Source: Pomphorhynchus laevis
Taxonomy: Eukaryota > Acanthocephala > Palaeacanthocephala > Echinorhynchida > Pomphorhynchidae
Assembly (NCBI GenBank): GCA_012934845.2
Contig: WNNJ02000601.1
Span: 1-64,000 of the forward strand
Direction: 5' to 3'
DNA length: 64,000 nt
Shown: piece by piece, positions 36,100 to 46,382 of the stretch
Numbering within the stretch: the first letter of the stretch is position 1
Layout: each line of letters opens with the position of its first letter
Notes under the pieces: generated by a model
What the model saw: only the letters and a program-made list of their open reading frames with translations
Database searches by the model: none
What the model was told of the DNA's origin: nothing
Made by a program: the position numbers and the translations under genes

Positions 36100-36250
36100 C
36101 TACGGATAAAAAATCTGCTGTCTTCCTTTTTGCTCACGATGCTTGCACAAGTTTTAGGGAGCTTATTTCTGAGTATTTATACCCAGCAAATTTGACACGT
36201 GAGAAAGTGTGTCAAATATTATACCCAGCAGACATCGATGCTTACAAAAA
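36100..36250. repeat. Array-type promoter/leader segment adjoining the polymerase fossil
   Basis: It matches the promoter-like part of array B units (gctcacgatgcttgcacaag, then a gagtatttatacccag box and cacgtgagaa). It is joined directly to the end of the polymerase gene and followed by array C. Confidence 0.65.
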
Positions 36251-39200
36251 ACAACATCTTTAAGAGCCTTATTTCTTTTTATGCTTCCTTCTTCCCTGTT
36301 GCTCTTGTCTTGATTGGGCAGTTTAATAAATTGTTGCGACGAGCGCTGCGTTATTTGTATTGGGAGGAACTGGTTCTGTGGCTTATTATTAGGATCTAAA
36401 CCTATTTTCTTAGCCAACTCAACAACTCTTCCTGTGACTCGTGGAAGCTGTGGAGCCACAGTATGCCATCCAAAATCCACTACCATATGCATGGTAATGA
36501 CTCTTTTCAGGAATAGTTGAAACCATTCCTCCGCAACTGATTCCGTAATCCTCTCCTTCGTCATAGCTTTGAGGATCTGTTCGTATGCTGCCAGCTCACG
36601 AGTATCCCTAGCCTCGGCCTTTTTATTGGCCAAAACTAGAGAAACCTGGTCGATAATCTCCTCCACTTCAGAGAGTGTATATCCATGGTTACTCCCCATG
36701 GCTATCATTGGCGTATCCTCAGTTACTGGCCTTCGGAGTACAGATATTTGCTGTTGCAAAGCCTGAATCTGCGCATACATCTGTTGCAGGGCCTGGTTCG
36801 TGTCTGACATGCCGCTACTGGAAGTCGAGCTTTTAGAACTTGTTCTTCGAAAAACTGGAAAGGTCTCAATCTTCGCAACGGGTACTTTTTCGTTCAGTTC
36901 ACTGAATTTATTATGTTATCTCAGGAAAATTCTGTTCAGGAATATTGTTATAATACTGTTAGGAAATATTGTATAGGAATATTGTCCGCCGGAACGGCTG
37001 CTTTCTTAATAAGAAGGCAGCAGTTCTATACTTCCAGAGATGATTCATTACTATTCAGCGCAGGTTGATCTAGATAAGACCCCAATCTCACAAGTAACTC
37101 ATCATCCCTTTTCCTATAGAAGCCCAAAAATGATAGTAAATGTTAAAATGATAATAACTTTTTAACCAATAAAAAAGAAAAACGAAAAATTTTGATTTTT
37201 TTTACAATAAACAACATCTTTAAGAGCCTTATTTCTTTTTATGCTTCCGTCTTCCCTGCTGCTCTTGTCTTGATTGGGCAGAGTAATACTGTTGTAGCGA
37301 CGAGCGCTGCGTCATTTGTATTAGGATGAAGTGGTTCTGTGGCTTATTATTAGGATCTAAACCTATTTTCTTAGCCAACTCAACTTCTCTTCCTGTGACT
37401 CGTGGAAGCTGTGGAGCCAGAGTATGTCATCCAAAATCCACTACCATATGCATGGTAATAACTCTCTTCAAGAATTGTTGAAACCATTCCTCCGCAATGC
37501 ATTCTGTAATCCTTTCTTTAGTCATAGCTTTAAGGATCTGTTCATAGGCTGCCAGTTCATGAGTGTCTCTAGCCGTGGCCTTATTATAGAGAAAAACTAG
37601 AGAAACCTGGTCGATAATCTCCTTTACTTCAGAGAGTGTATCCATTGTTACTCTCCATGGCTATCATTGGCGTATCCTCAGTTACTGGCATTCGGAGTTC
37701 AGATATTTGCTGTTGCAAAGCCTGAATCTGGGCATACATCTGTTGCAGGTCCTGGTTCGTGTCTGACATGCCGCTACTGGAAGTCGAGCTTTTAGAACTT
37801 GTTCTTCGAAAAACTGTAAAGGTCTCAATCTTCGCAAGTGGTACTTTTTCGTTCAGTTCACTGAATTTGTTCTGTTATCTTAGCAAAATTCTGTTCAGGA
37901 ATATTGTTATAATACTGCTAGGAAATATTGTATAGGAATATTGTCGGCCGGAACTGCTGCCTTCTTAATAAGAAGGCAGCAGTTCTATACTTCTAGAGAT
38001 GATTCATTACTATTCAGTGCAGGTTGATCTAGATAAGACCCCAATCTTACAAGTAACTCCTCATGCCTTTTCCTATAGAAGCCCAAAAATGATAGTAAAT
38101 GTTAAAATGATAATAACTTTCCAACCAATAAGAAAGAAAAACGAAAATTTTTGATTTTCTATTTTTTACAATAAACAACATCTTTAAGAGCCTTATTTCT
38201 TTTTATGCTTTCTTCTTCCCTGTTGCTCTTGTCTTGATTGGACAGAGTAATACTGTTGCTGCGACGAGCGCTGCGTCATTCGATCGGGTAGAACTGGTTC
38301 TGTGGCTTATTATTAGGATCTAAACCTATTTTCTTAGCCAACTCAACTTCTCTTCCTGTGACTCGTGGAAGCTGTGGAGCCACAGTATGTCATCCAAAAT
38401 CCACTACCATATGCATGGTAATAACTCTCTTCAAGAATTGTTGAAACCATTCCTCCGCAATGCATTCTGTAATCCTTTCTTTAGTCATAGCTTTAAGGAT
38501 CTGTTCATAGGCTGCCAGTTCATGAGTGTCTCTAGCCGTGGCCTTATTATAGAGAAAAACTAGAGAAACCTGGTCGATAATCTCCTTTACTTCAGAGAGT
38601 GTATCCATTGTTACTCTCCATGGCTATCATTGGCGTATCCTCAGTTACTGGCATTCGGAGTTCAGATATTTGCTGTTGCAAAGCCTGAATCTGGGCATAC
38701 ATCTGTTGCAGGTCCTGGTTCGTGTCTGACATGCCGCTACTGGAAGTCGAGCTTTTAGAACTTGTTCTTCGAAAAACTGTAAAGGTCTCAATCTTCGCAA
38801 GTGGTACTTTTTCGTTCAGTTCACTGAATTTGTTCTGTTATCTTAGGAAAATTCTGTTCAGGAATATTGTTATAATACTGCTAGGAAATATTGTATAGGA
38901 ATATTGTCGGCCGGAACTGCTGCCTTCTTAATAAGAAGGCAGCAGTTCTATACTTCTAGAGATGATTCATTACTATTCAGTGCAGGTTGATCTAGATAAG
39001 ACCCCAATCTTACAAGTAACTCCTCATGCCTTTTCCTATAGAAGCCCAAAAATGATAGTAAATGTTAAAATGATAATAACTTTCCAACCAATAAGAAAGA
39101 AAAACGAAAATTTTTGATTTTCTATTTTTTACAATAAACAACATCTTTAAGAGCCTTATTTCTTTTTATGCTTTCTTCTTCCCTGTTGCTCTTGTCTTGA

Positions 39201-41460
39201 TTGGACAGAGTAATACTGTTGCTGCGACGAGCGCTGCGTCATTCGATCGGGTAGAACTGGTTCTGTGGCTTATTATTAGGATCTAAACCTATTTTTTAGC
39301 CAACTCAACAACTCTTCCTGTGACTCGTGGAAGCTGTGGAGCCACAGTATGCCATCCAAAATCCTTTTACCATATGCATGGAAATGACTCTTTTCAGGAA
39401 TAGTTGAAACCATTCCTCCGCAACTGATTCCGTAATCCTCTCCTTCGTCATAGCTTTGAGGATCTGTTCGTATGCTGCCAGCTCATGAGTGTCTCTAGCC
39501 GTGGCCTTATTATAGAGAAAAACTAGAGAAACCTGGTCGATAATCTCCTTTACTTCAGAGAGTGTATCCATTGTTACTCTCCATGGCTATCATTGGCGTA
39601 TCCTCAGTTACTGGCATTCGGAGTTCAGATATTTGCTGTTGCAAAGCCTGAATCTGGGCATACATCTGTTGCAGGTCCTGGTTCGTGTCTGACATGCCGC
39701 TACTGGAAGTCGAGCTTTTAGAACTTGTTCTTCAAAAAACTGTAAAGGTCTCAATCTTCGCAAGTGGTACTTTTTCGTTCAGTTCACTGAATTTGTTCTG
39801 TTATCTTAGCAAAATTCTGTTCAGGAATATTGTTATAATACTGCTAGGAAATATTGTATAGGAATATTGTCGGCCGGAACTGCTGCCTTCTTAATGAGAA
39901 GGCAGCAGTTCTATACTTCTAGAGATGATTCATTACTATTCAGTGCAGGTTGATCTAGATAAGACCCCAATCTTACAAGTAACTCCTCATGCCTTTTCCT
40001 ATAGAAGCCCAAAAATGATAGTAAATGTTAAAATGATAATAACTTTCCAACCAATAAGAAAGAAAAACGAAAATTTTTGATTTTCTATTTTTTACAATAA
40101 ACAACATCTTTAAGAGCCTTATTTCTTTTTATGCTTTCTTCTTCCCTGTTGCTCTTGTCTTGATTGGACAGAGTAATACTGTTGCTGCGACGAGCGCTGC
40201 GTCATTCGATCGGGTAGAACTGGTTCTGTGGCTTATTATTAGGATCTAAACCTATTTTTTAGCCAACTCAACAACTCTTCCTGTGACTCGTGGAAGCTGT
40301 GGAGCCACAGTATGCCATCCAAAATCCTTTTACCATATGCATGGTAATGACTCTTTTCAGGAATAGTTGAAACCATTCCTCCGCAACTGATTCCGTAATC
40401 CTCTCCTTCGTCATAGCTTTGAGGATCTGTTCGTATGCTGCCAGCTCATGAGTATCCCTAGCCTTGGCCTTTTTATTGGCCAAAACTAGGGAAACCTGGT
40501 CGTTTATCTTTTTCACTTCTGATAGTGTATATCCATGGTTACCTTCCATGGTTATCATTGGTGTATCCTCAGTTGCGTGCTTTCGGAGTTCAGAAATTTG
40601 CTGTTGCAAAGCCTGAATCTGCGCATACATCTGTTGCAGGGCCTGGTTCGTGTCTGACATGCCGCTACTGGAAGTCGAGCTTGTAGATTGTGTTCTTCGA
40701 AAAACTGGAATTGTCTCAATCTTCGCAACGGGTACTTTTTCGTTCAGTTCACTGAATTTGTTCTTTTATCTCAGGAAAATTCTGTTCAGGAATATTGTTA
40801 TAATACTGCTAGGAAATATTGTATAGGAATATTGTCCGCCGGAAATGCTGCCTTCTTAATAAGAAGGCAGCAGTTCTATACTTCTAGAGATGATTCATTA
40901 CTATTCAGTGCAGGTTGATCTAGATAAGACCTTAATCTCACAAGTAACTCATCATCTCTTTTCCTATAGAAGCCCAAAAATGATAGTAAATGTTAAAATG
41001 ATAATAACTTTCCAACCAATAGGAAAGAAACACGAAAAGTTTTGATTTTTTTACACTAAACAACATCTTTAAGAGCCTTATTTCTTTTTATGCTTCCTTC
41101 TTCCCTGTTGCTCTTGTCTTGATTGGGCAGAGTAATACTGTTGTTGCGACGAGCGCTGCGTCATTTGTATTGGGAAGAACTGTTTCTGTTGCTTATTATT
41201 AGGATCTAAACCTATTTTCTTAGCCAACTCAACGACTCTTCCTGTGACTCGTGGATGCTGTGGAGCCACATTATGCCATCCAAAAGCCACTACCATATGC
41301 ATGGTAATGACTCTTCTCAAGAATTGTTGAAACCATTCCTCCGCAATGCATTCTGTAATCTTTTCTTTAGTCATCGCTTTAAGGATCTGTTCATAGGCTG
41401 CCAGTTCATGAGTGTCTCTAGCCTTGGCCTTATTATTTGTTATACTAGTAAGCATTAACA
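36250..41460 (-). repeat. Tandem array C: ~963-bp units, third gag/capsid-like family
   Basis: Units begin with caataaacaacatctttaag near 37207, 38170, 39132, 40097 and 41056, with a first partial unit before. Each holds a capsid-like gene on the minus strand (MSDTNQALQQMYAQIQALQQ, a coiled coil, then the shared HELAAY and LKAM motifs). Each leader holds a strong hairpin. Units 2 to 4 are almost identical, so the array is young. It is a fossil: most gene copies have one or two breaks, while the first (start 36810) is open but ends in unrelated sequence. It lacks the TATA-like block of arrays A and B, which explains the shorter period. Confidence 0.75.
37951..37985 (-). promoter_or_regulatory. 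Conserved hairpin in array C leaders (representative copy)
   Basis: gaactgctgccttctt pairs perfectly with its complement across a 3-base loop (16-bp stem). Copies lie at 38914-38948 (perfect), 39877-39911 (loop-side change), 40842-40876 and 36992-37026 (a few changes). On the minus strand it sits about 190 bases before the capsid-like start codon. It may be a packaging or priming signal, or part of a promoter; the role is inference. Confidence 0.75.
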
Positions 41461-41965
41461 ATTATTGACATTTCGCCCGAAGGCTTTTTCAATATAAAAA
41501 TATGGTTGTAGTGAAAAAGAAAAGAAATTCATTATCTAATTAGAAACAAGCACAGCAAGCATAAATAAAATTAAACACAGCAAACAAGGAAATTATTTAG
41601 TAAACATTTGAGCAATCTCTCTTTCAATCTTCTTGTCATATTAAAACTTTTGTGCGAACTCCTTCTTAATCTTTCTATCTGGGGTGTCCACCCTGTCATC
41701 CATTTCTCGGATATTCCTGGCGTTATATTTAGCCTCCAAGCTATCAGTAAAGTCTGGCCTTGTTTCCCTACATAGAATGTGACCTAACAGGGTTATAGCT
41801 GTAAAAATTAGTTCCCCTATATATTCCTTTTGCGAATACAGTGTCGGCATACACTCTAGCCAACTTTGTTGCTTGGAAAGCCATAGTCTTCATGGCCTTG
41901 CCTCCTCCTACGGCTCCGCAGAAGAACATGGTTCCCAAGAATGATCTATGATCCTCATTCACTTT

Positions 41966-43655
41966 ACTTAAGCTATCCAGAATAGACTGGGAAGTCGTCC
42001 CATATTTAGGGATAAATCGAGTAATGTCCTGGGGGAGACGGATAGACCGCGTCTCCTGAAGGACATAACATCTGCGTCTCTACCAGATAAAAGTCTAAGG
42101 ACAGAAGCACCTCCCGAATTCCACTGAAGAATATTCAGTGAAAAAGTCTCAGGCTTACTCACCATTGTGTTTAATTAGTTGGAAGGGGGATGTCAACCTA
42201 GACAGAGCTAGGTGCAAGAGGGCTACCTCCGTGCCACTAGCACCATCCAGGGTCGGACTCCCCAAGGCAGTATCATCATTTCCCAAGGAGGCCTTAGACT
42301 TCAACAATTTTCCGATCTTGAGAGGAGGAACGGGCTGAGCAGACCCGCCACGCTTCTTAGTGCGGGGGGTATGCAACAAATCGGCTGGAACTGGTGCCAC
42401 CGTGGGCGTGCCTACGAGAGAGGAGATGAGTGGCAAAAAAGAGCTTGTAGTTCACTAATAATCATCTTCTTTTGGTTAGCCAAAAGATGTATTTCATTAT
42501 TTGACATCCGATCTGGAGCGGCAGCAGCAGCGTACGATTTCGTAATCGGCTTAGAAAATCTCTGTCTGCAGGCTTTAAACAGGCTGCATTTTTTCGACCA
42601 AGCGGGGTGCACTCCCCCACAGTTTTCACAATAAGATGTGGTAAGGCATTTGTCGTTGTTAGCCGGGTGCGGGCAGTCACCCTTGCCACAAACACCACAA
42701 ACAGAGGAATTAGAACAGGTGGAGGAGAAGTGCAACAGCCGTGACATTTTTGGCAATGAGGGTAGGTGAGGGTGTCCTCACTAATTAGCAAGAATTTTAG
42801 ATTGAATCCCAAAAAAGGATTAACTGTTGAAGCGGCAAGAATGTGCCCGTTGTCTAGATCCGTCTCAGCAAAGGCAACTAAGAGCGGGTCACCGCCTTTA
42901 CCCAGTACCCGTCTGATTGAAGAAAGTTTGAACAGTTTTTTTAATTGATCAATATCATCGTCAGAATTGAACGAAGGAAAATTAGAGATTTTTAAAGTAC
43001 ATCTTAGCGGCAGAATAGTTATAGTACCAATAGTAGATAGATTAGTGGAAAAGAATTTTCTGTAATCCTCGAGTATGTCACCATTCGCAAAGGAGACCCT
43101 GAGTGTATTCTCGAGGGTTTTAAGAGAGTTGAATAAAACTCTATTCCTAGTAATCATGGCGAAATCTCGAAAGAACGTGCCAAATAAGGCGTGTTTTTGA
43201 ATAGGTTTTGTTGCTCTTATTACACATAAATGTGCTAGTTTAGGAACAGGAGGGAGGTAATCCTCCACACCATGTTTAGAGAAACAAAAGTCACTAACCT
43301 TGCAATTTCCATAATCTTTTTCAGAAGGAATACTTACTTCGCCTTGAGAAATAGTTGATTTACCCGAAAAATCCGCTGTTGAATTGCAGCAATGGAAATC
43401 CTTTGAATGCTCCGACGTGCACATTTTTTTGTAGTCTCGTGTACTGTTTTATATGTAATATATGTTGGTACACTGACATGCACCAACATATATTACAATT
43501 AGCAATTGTAATATATGGCAATATATTAGCAATTTGTTGCTGCATTTAAAGTGTGCTGCAACTTTGTAATTGTAGCACACTGTATCTCATCATTGCTATC
43601 ACAGCATTTGCACCTTATATCGTTGCATTTAGCTGTATAGTTTGCACAATGGGAG
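41966..43655 (-). pseudogene. LINE with ORF1 and start of ORF2, inserted in the viral relic
   Basis: Positions 42412-43424 hold an ORF1 with an RNA-binding middle part and three Cys-rich knuckles (CQKCHGCC, CGVCGKGDCPHPANNDKC, CENCGGVHPAWSKKC). The knuckles are split over two frames, so there is a frameshift near 42740. ORF1 ends near 42155. ORF2 starts at 42165 with MVSKPETFSLNILQWNSGG, the first motif of the LINE endonuclease, but is cut near 41966. The element therefore keeps its 5' part and lacks RT and 3' end. That is the reverse of usual 5' truncation and suggests a later deletion. It is likely Jockey-like and is not the same family as the LINE at 0-5.2 kb. Confidence 0.72.
43450..43650. 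repeat. Non-coding repeat with palindrome, copy 1
   Basis: It starts with a hairpin (gtaatatatgttggt and its complement, 43455-43496) and runs through gcaatttgttgctgcattta and catcattgctatcacagca to agctgtatagtttgcacaa. It matches 45255-45450. It may be a small non-autonomous element or a LINE 5' region; unassigned. Confidence 0.7.
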
Positions 43656-44826
43656 GCACTTACAATTCAAGAGGTAAGCCCCTAATGTATTCAGCTAGAG
43701 AGCCTCTTGGTTGAGCAATCTGATTGGTAGAGTTCTTGAGAAGTAGAATGTCTCTTCTAGACAATGTTGACTGTTGACTTTGTATCTTTCTTATAATTAG
43801 TATGGCTACATCTCTTAGAACCATACCCTTGGACCCAACTGAGGCAGTCATGCCTGATCTTGCTTCCTCAAAAGTATAGAAGTACTCACCTATTTCTGTT
43901 GTTGTCCCTATGCATGATGTGATCTTTACTGCCATTATTAGGTACGGATTAACATCCACATCACACATGGCTACATTTAAGAATTGATGTTTTCCTAGTA
44001 ATCCTAGGAACGCGATTAGTGTGGTACTAAGTCCAGGGCTTTCATCTAGAGAGTATTGGCTCTTTGAAATTAAATCCAAACTCCTAGAGTAAGGAAGTAA
44101 AAACTACAAGTGTTGGAGACTTCATATTGAGAATTAAATATCTCAAACATTTCTCTTGTAGGCCGCTTCATAACTAGTAATGTTTAAAAGTCTTTAGCTG
44201 ACTGATTGGGGAGAAATTTATGAGCATCTAGAACATATTTTAAGATAGCGTGATCCTCATACCTTCTTGTTAAGGTTGAGTATCTTATTTTTAACAACTC
44301 ACCACATTGAGTGTTTGACAGGAAATAATCTATTGATGCTGCTAATTTTTTTAGTATGTCACTTTGTCGATAAATAAATAATTCGAATCTAAGAGAATAT
44401 ATATCATCTCCGCCGAGCAATCGAAGGGGATTTGTCTCATTTATACTTTTAAATTTGCCGATAGTCCTTGGGCGTAGTCTGACCCAGTTCGTGGGTCTAG
44501 CTTCCGCATCCTTACATTTAAAAGAGTATAGACTATAATGGCTAGGAAGTGTATCTCTTCTTCAGGTTAGGAGCTGATTAAAGGTACAATTGGGGGCATC
44601 CTATAGGCTGAAAGTCGAAGATTTTAGTTATAGATATCTTCTCTCCAGCTTGTAACTTTTTTAAACTACCAACTCTTCCAGAAAACCTGGTCGGGAATTG
44701 AAGTCTTTCCATTAAGTATGCAACACAATGAGTGACATTCGGCGTTATATTTTCAATATTTTTAATTGGTCATTTAATTTTTGGATTTTAATCTCAAAAA
44801 TTTTATTTTTCTCTTTGAAGAGTCTT

Positions 44827-44853
44827 GAGTATTTTACTATTAGTAAAATACTC
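44827..44853. repeat. Short perfect hairpin
   Basis: 12-bp arms (gagtattttact) with a 3-base loop. A similar hairpin with 11-bp arms lies at 45019-45051. No gene lies around it (44726-45250 is AT-rich and empty otherwise). Confidence 0.7.
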
Positions 44854-45254
44854 GAAGAATATTTTAAACTAACTATTACGACGGTACGTGAATACGTGCA
44901 TTTGTAAGATTCGAGCATAAAATGCAAATCTTATCATATCATTCAGCAATAATTTATATGGCAATTAATCGTAAATGTTATTCATTGGAATAAACAATTC
45001 AGTAGTCACTTTTATATTACTGTTTTACTATATTTTTAAAAGTAAAACAGTACTATATACTATTTTGCGAAACTTTGTTTTGTATTTGTTATCAAGGCGC
45101 AAGCCGAAACGTAATAAATATTATATTTTATTGTTCTTCTGCTGTTTTTTAACATATGGAATATTTTATAATCGATCGTAGCAAACGATCAGCAGTGATG
45201 GGTATTCATATTTTCTCTCTCTATATATTATATAATATATGTAATATAATATAT

Positions 45255-45450
45255 ATGTAATATAATATATGTAATATATGTTGGTACACTGATATGTACC
45301 AACATATATTACACCGCAAGTTTAGCAATTTGTTGCTGCATTTAATTTAATTTTAATTTTAATTTTTGTTGCTGAGATACATCTCATCAATGCTATCACA
45401 GCATTTGCGCCTTTTATCTATGCATTAAGCTGTATAGTTTGCACAATTGT
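45255..45450. repeat. Non-coding repeat with palindrome, copy 2
   Basis: It opens with a perfect 17-bp-arm hairpin at 45271-45313 (gtaatatatgttggtac) and then follows copy 1 at 43450-43650. A ttaatttt simple repeat is inserted in the middle. A gtaatataatata simple repeat precedes it. Confidence 0.7.
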
Positions 45451-45499
45451 AATTTATATTGTGGTTTACGCGTCTATTTACAAGGATAGACTTTATAGT

Positions 45500-45790
45500 T
45501 CGACTAGATCTGAAAAAAACCTAGGATTTGCCAATGTTTGAATTATATTTTATATTTGCGTCTGCTATGATTGAGTTCATGCTATTTTCAAAATTTCGAA
45601 ATTTTGCACAGTAATATATTAATTTTGTTCTATCGGAGTTGTCACATATAGTAAATTGTACTCGTTTGCCTAACTCTGATTTAATAATGGTCCATACAAG
45701 ACGACGAGAATAACCTCTGCTCATAAATGCATTTAACAAATATTTCAGATGTATCGATCGTTTGTCTGTGTACTGCAAAGCTTGATTACT
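45500..45790 (-). pseudogene. PLE fragment (region between RT and GIY-YIG)
   Basis: The frame at 45521-45778 contains HLKYLLNAFMSRGYSRRLVW, like the helical linker after RT in PLEs. It has no catalytic motifs. It abuts an oppositely oriented PLE piece near 45790. Confidence 0.5.
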
Positions 45791-46240
45791 CGTTTTACTT
45801 CACCACGAACCATATTCGTTTTAATGATTTTGCTGTGTGAGCTGGACGCATGCAAATCACAGTATGTGGGGCAACTAAGCATGCACTTAAAGATAGACTT
45901 ACAAAAATACGATATCACGTCAAAGTTAATTAAAAACTGACGGTGCCGCTGTACATATTTTAAATGAAAGAGAAAATCATTAATTTCTTACAAGATAGTA
46001 GAACGGGTAAAGCCCGATCAACTAAGACATGCGCGAACAGCAATGGATCGGGAAATTGTGCAGTGATATTCCACCAGGTGTAAATACTTGTCAACATTAG
46101 TATAGGTAGAATAATCTGTAATATTTATTAGTTTTTCACTTTTCAATTACTAATATTTTCTATGTGTATTGTGTTTTAGATATACTGAAGAAGGTGTTTA
46201 CACCGAAACGTTTATAAAATAAATAACTGTTCCTTAATGT
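45790..46240 (+). pseudogene. PLE GIY-YIG fragment with terminal region, plus strand
   Basis: ELDACKSQYVGQ (the YIG half of GIY-YIG) is followed in broken frames by an EQQWIGKL motif near 46035. A 3' region then ends in a hammerhead-like core at 46185. The orientation is opposite to most PLEs in the window, and several frame breaks are present. Confidence 0.65.
46178..46220 (+). ncRNA. Hammerhead-ribozyme-like core at a PLE terminus
   Basis: CTGAAGA at 46185-46191, an extra A, then GGTGT-TT-ACACC (perfect 5-bp stem II) and GAAAC at 46205-46209. ACGT follows as a minimal stem III, and TATA/TATA gives 4 bp of stem I. The extra A before stem II is shared with the core at 17709. The 3' end of a PLE is the expected place. 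Confidence 0.55.
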
Positions 46241-46382
46241 TGTTGAATATTTCCAATCATTATATATATCAGAGTGAAACTTTGTGAATCAGTAAAGACA
46301 AAACACAATATAATATGTTTTAATGTTCCTTTCCTTATTAGGTGTTAAACTAATATAATATATTGTGTCACAAACACGTTTC

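Larger units (their letters stand above)
41500..44725 (-). pseudogene. Endogenous viral nucleoprotein-like gene (fossil), split by a LINE
   Basis: A degraded gene with nucleoprotein-like character, resembling N proteins of negative-strand RNA viruses of arthropods (Mononegavirales or relatives). The family call is by composition and motif feel only. The parts are an N-terminal piece (about 44180-44725), a middle piece (43660-44080, with SPGLSTTLIAFLGLLGKHQF) and a C-terminal piece (41641-41962, with ATKLARVYADTVFAKGIY). A LINE lies between the middle and C-terminal pieces. It is broken, with several breaks besides the LINE. The C-terminal piece has close copies at 55123-55467 and 60350-60691. 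Left of it lies the end of array C. Confidence 0.5.

Noticed and set aside
22280-41460. CRISPR-like array
   Set aside because: The periods are near 1 and 1.4 kb with genes inside, and the genome is eukaryotic. There is no short repeat-spacer pattern.
42212-42634. 140-aa plus-strand frame
   Set aside because: Antisense to the LINE zinc-knuckle ORF1. No motif of its own.
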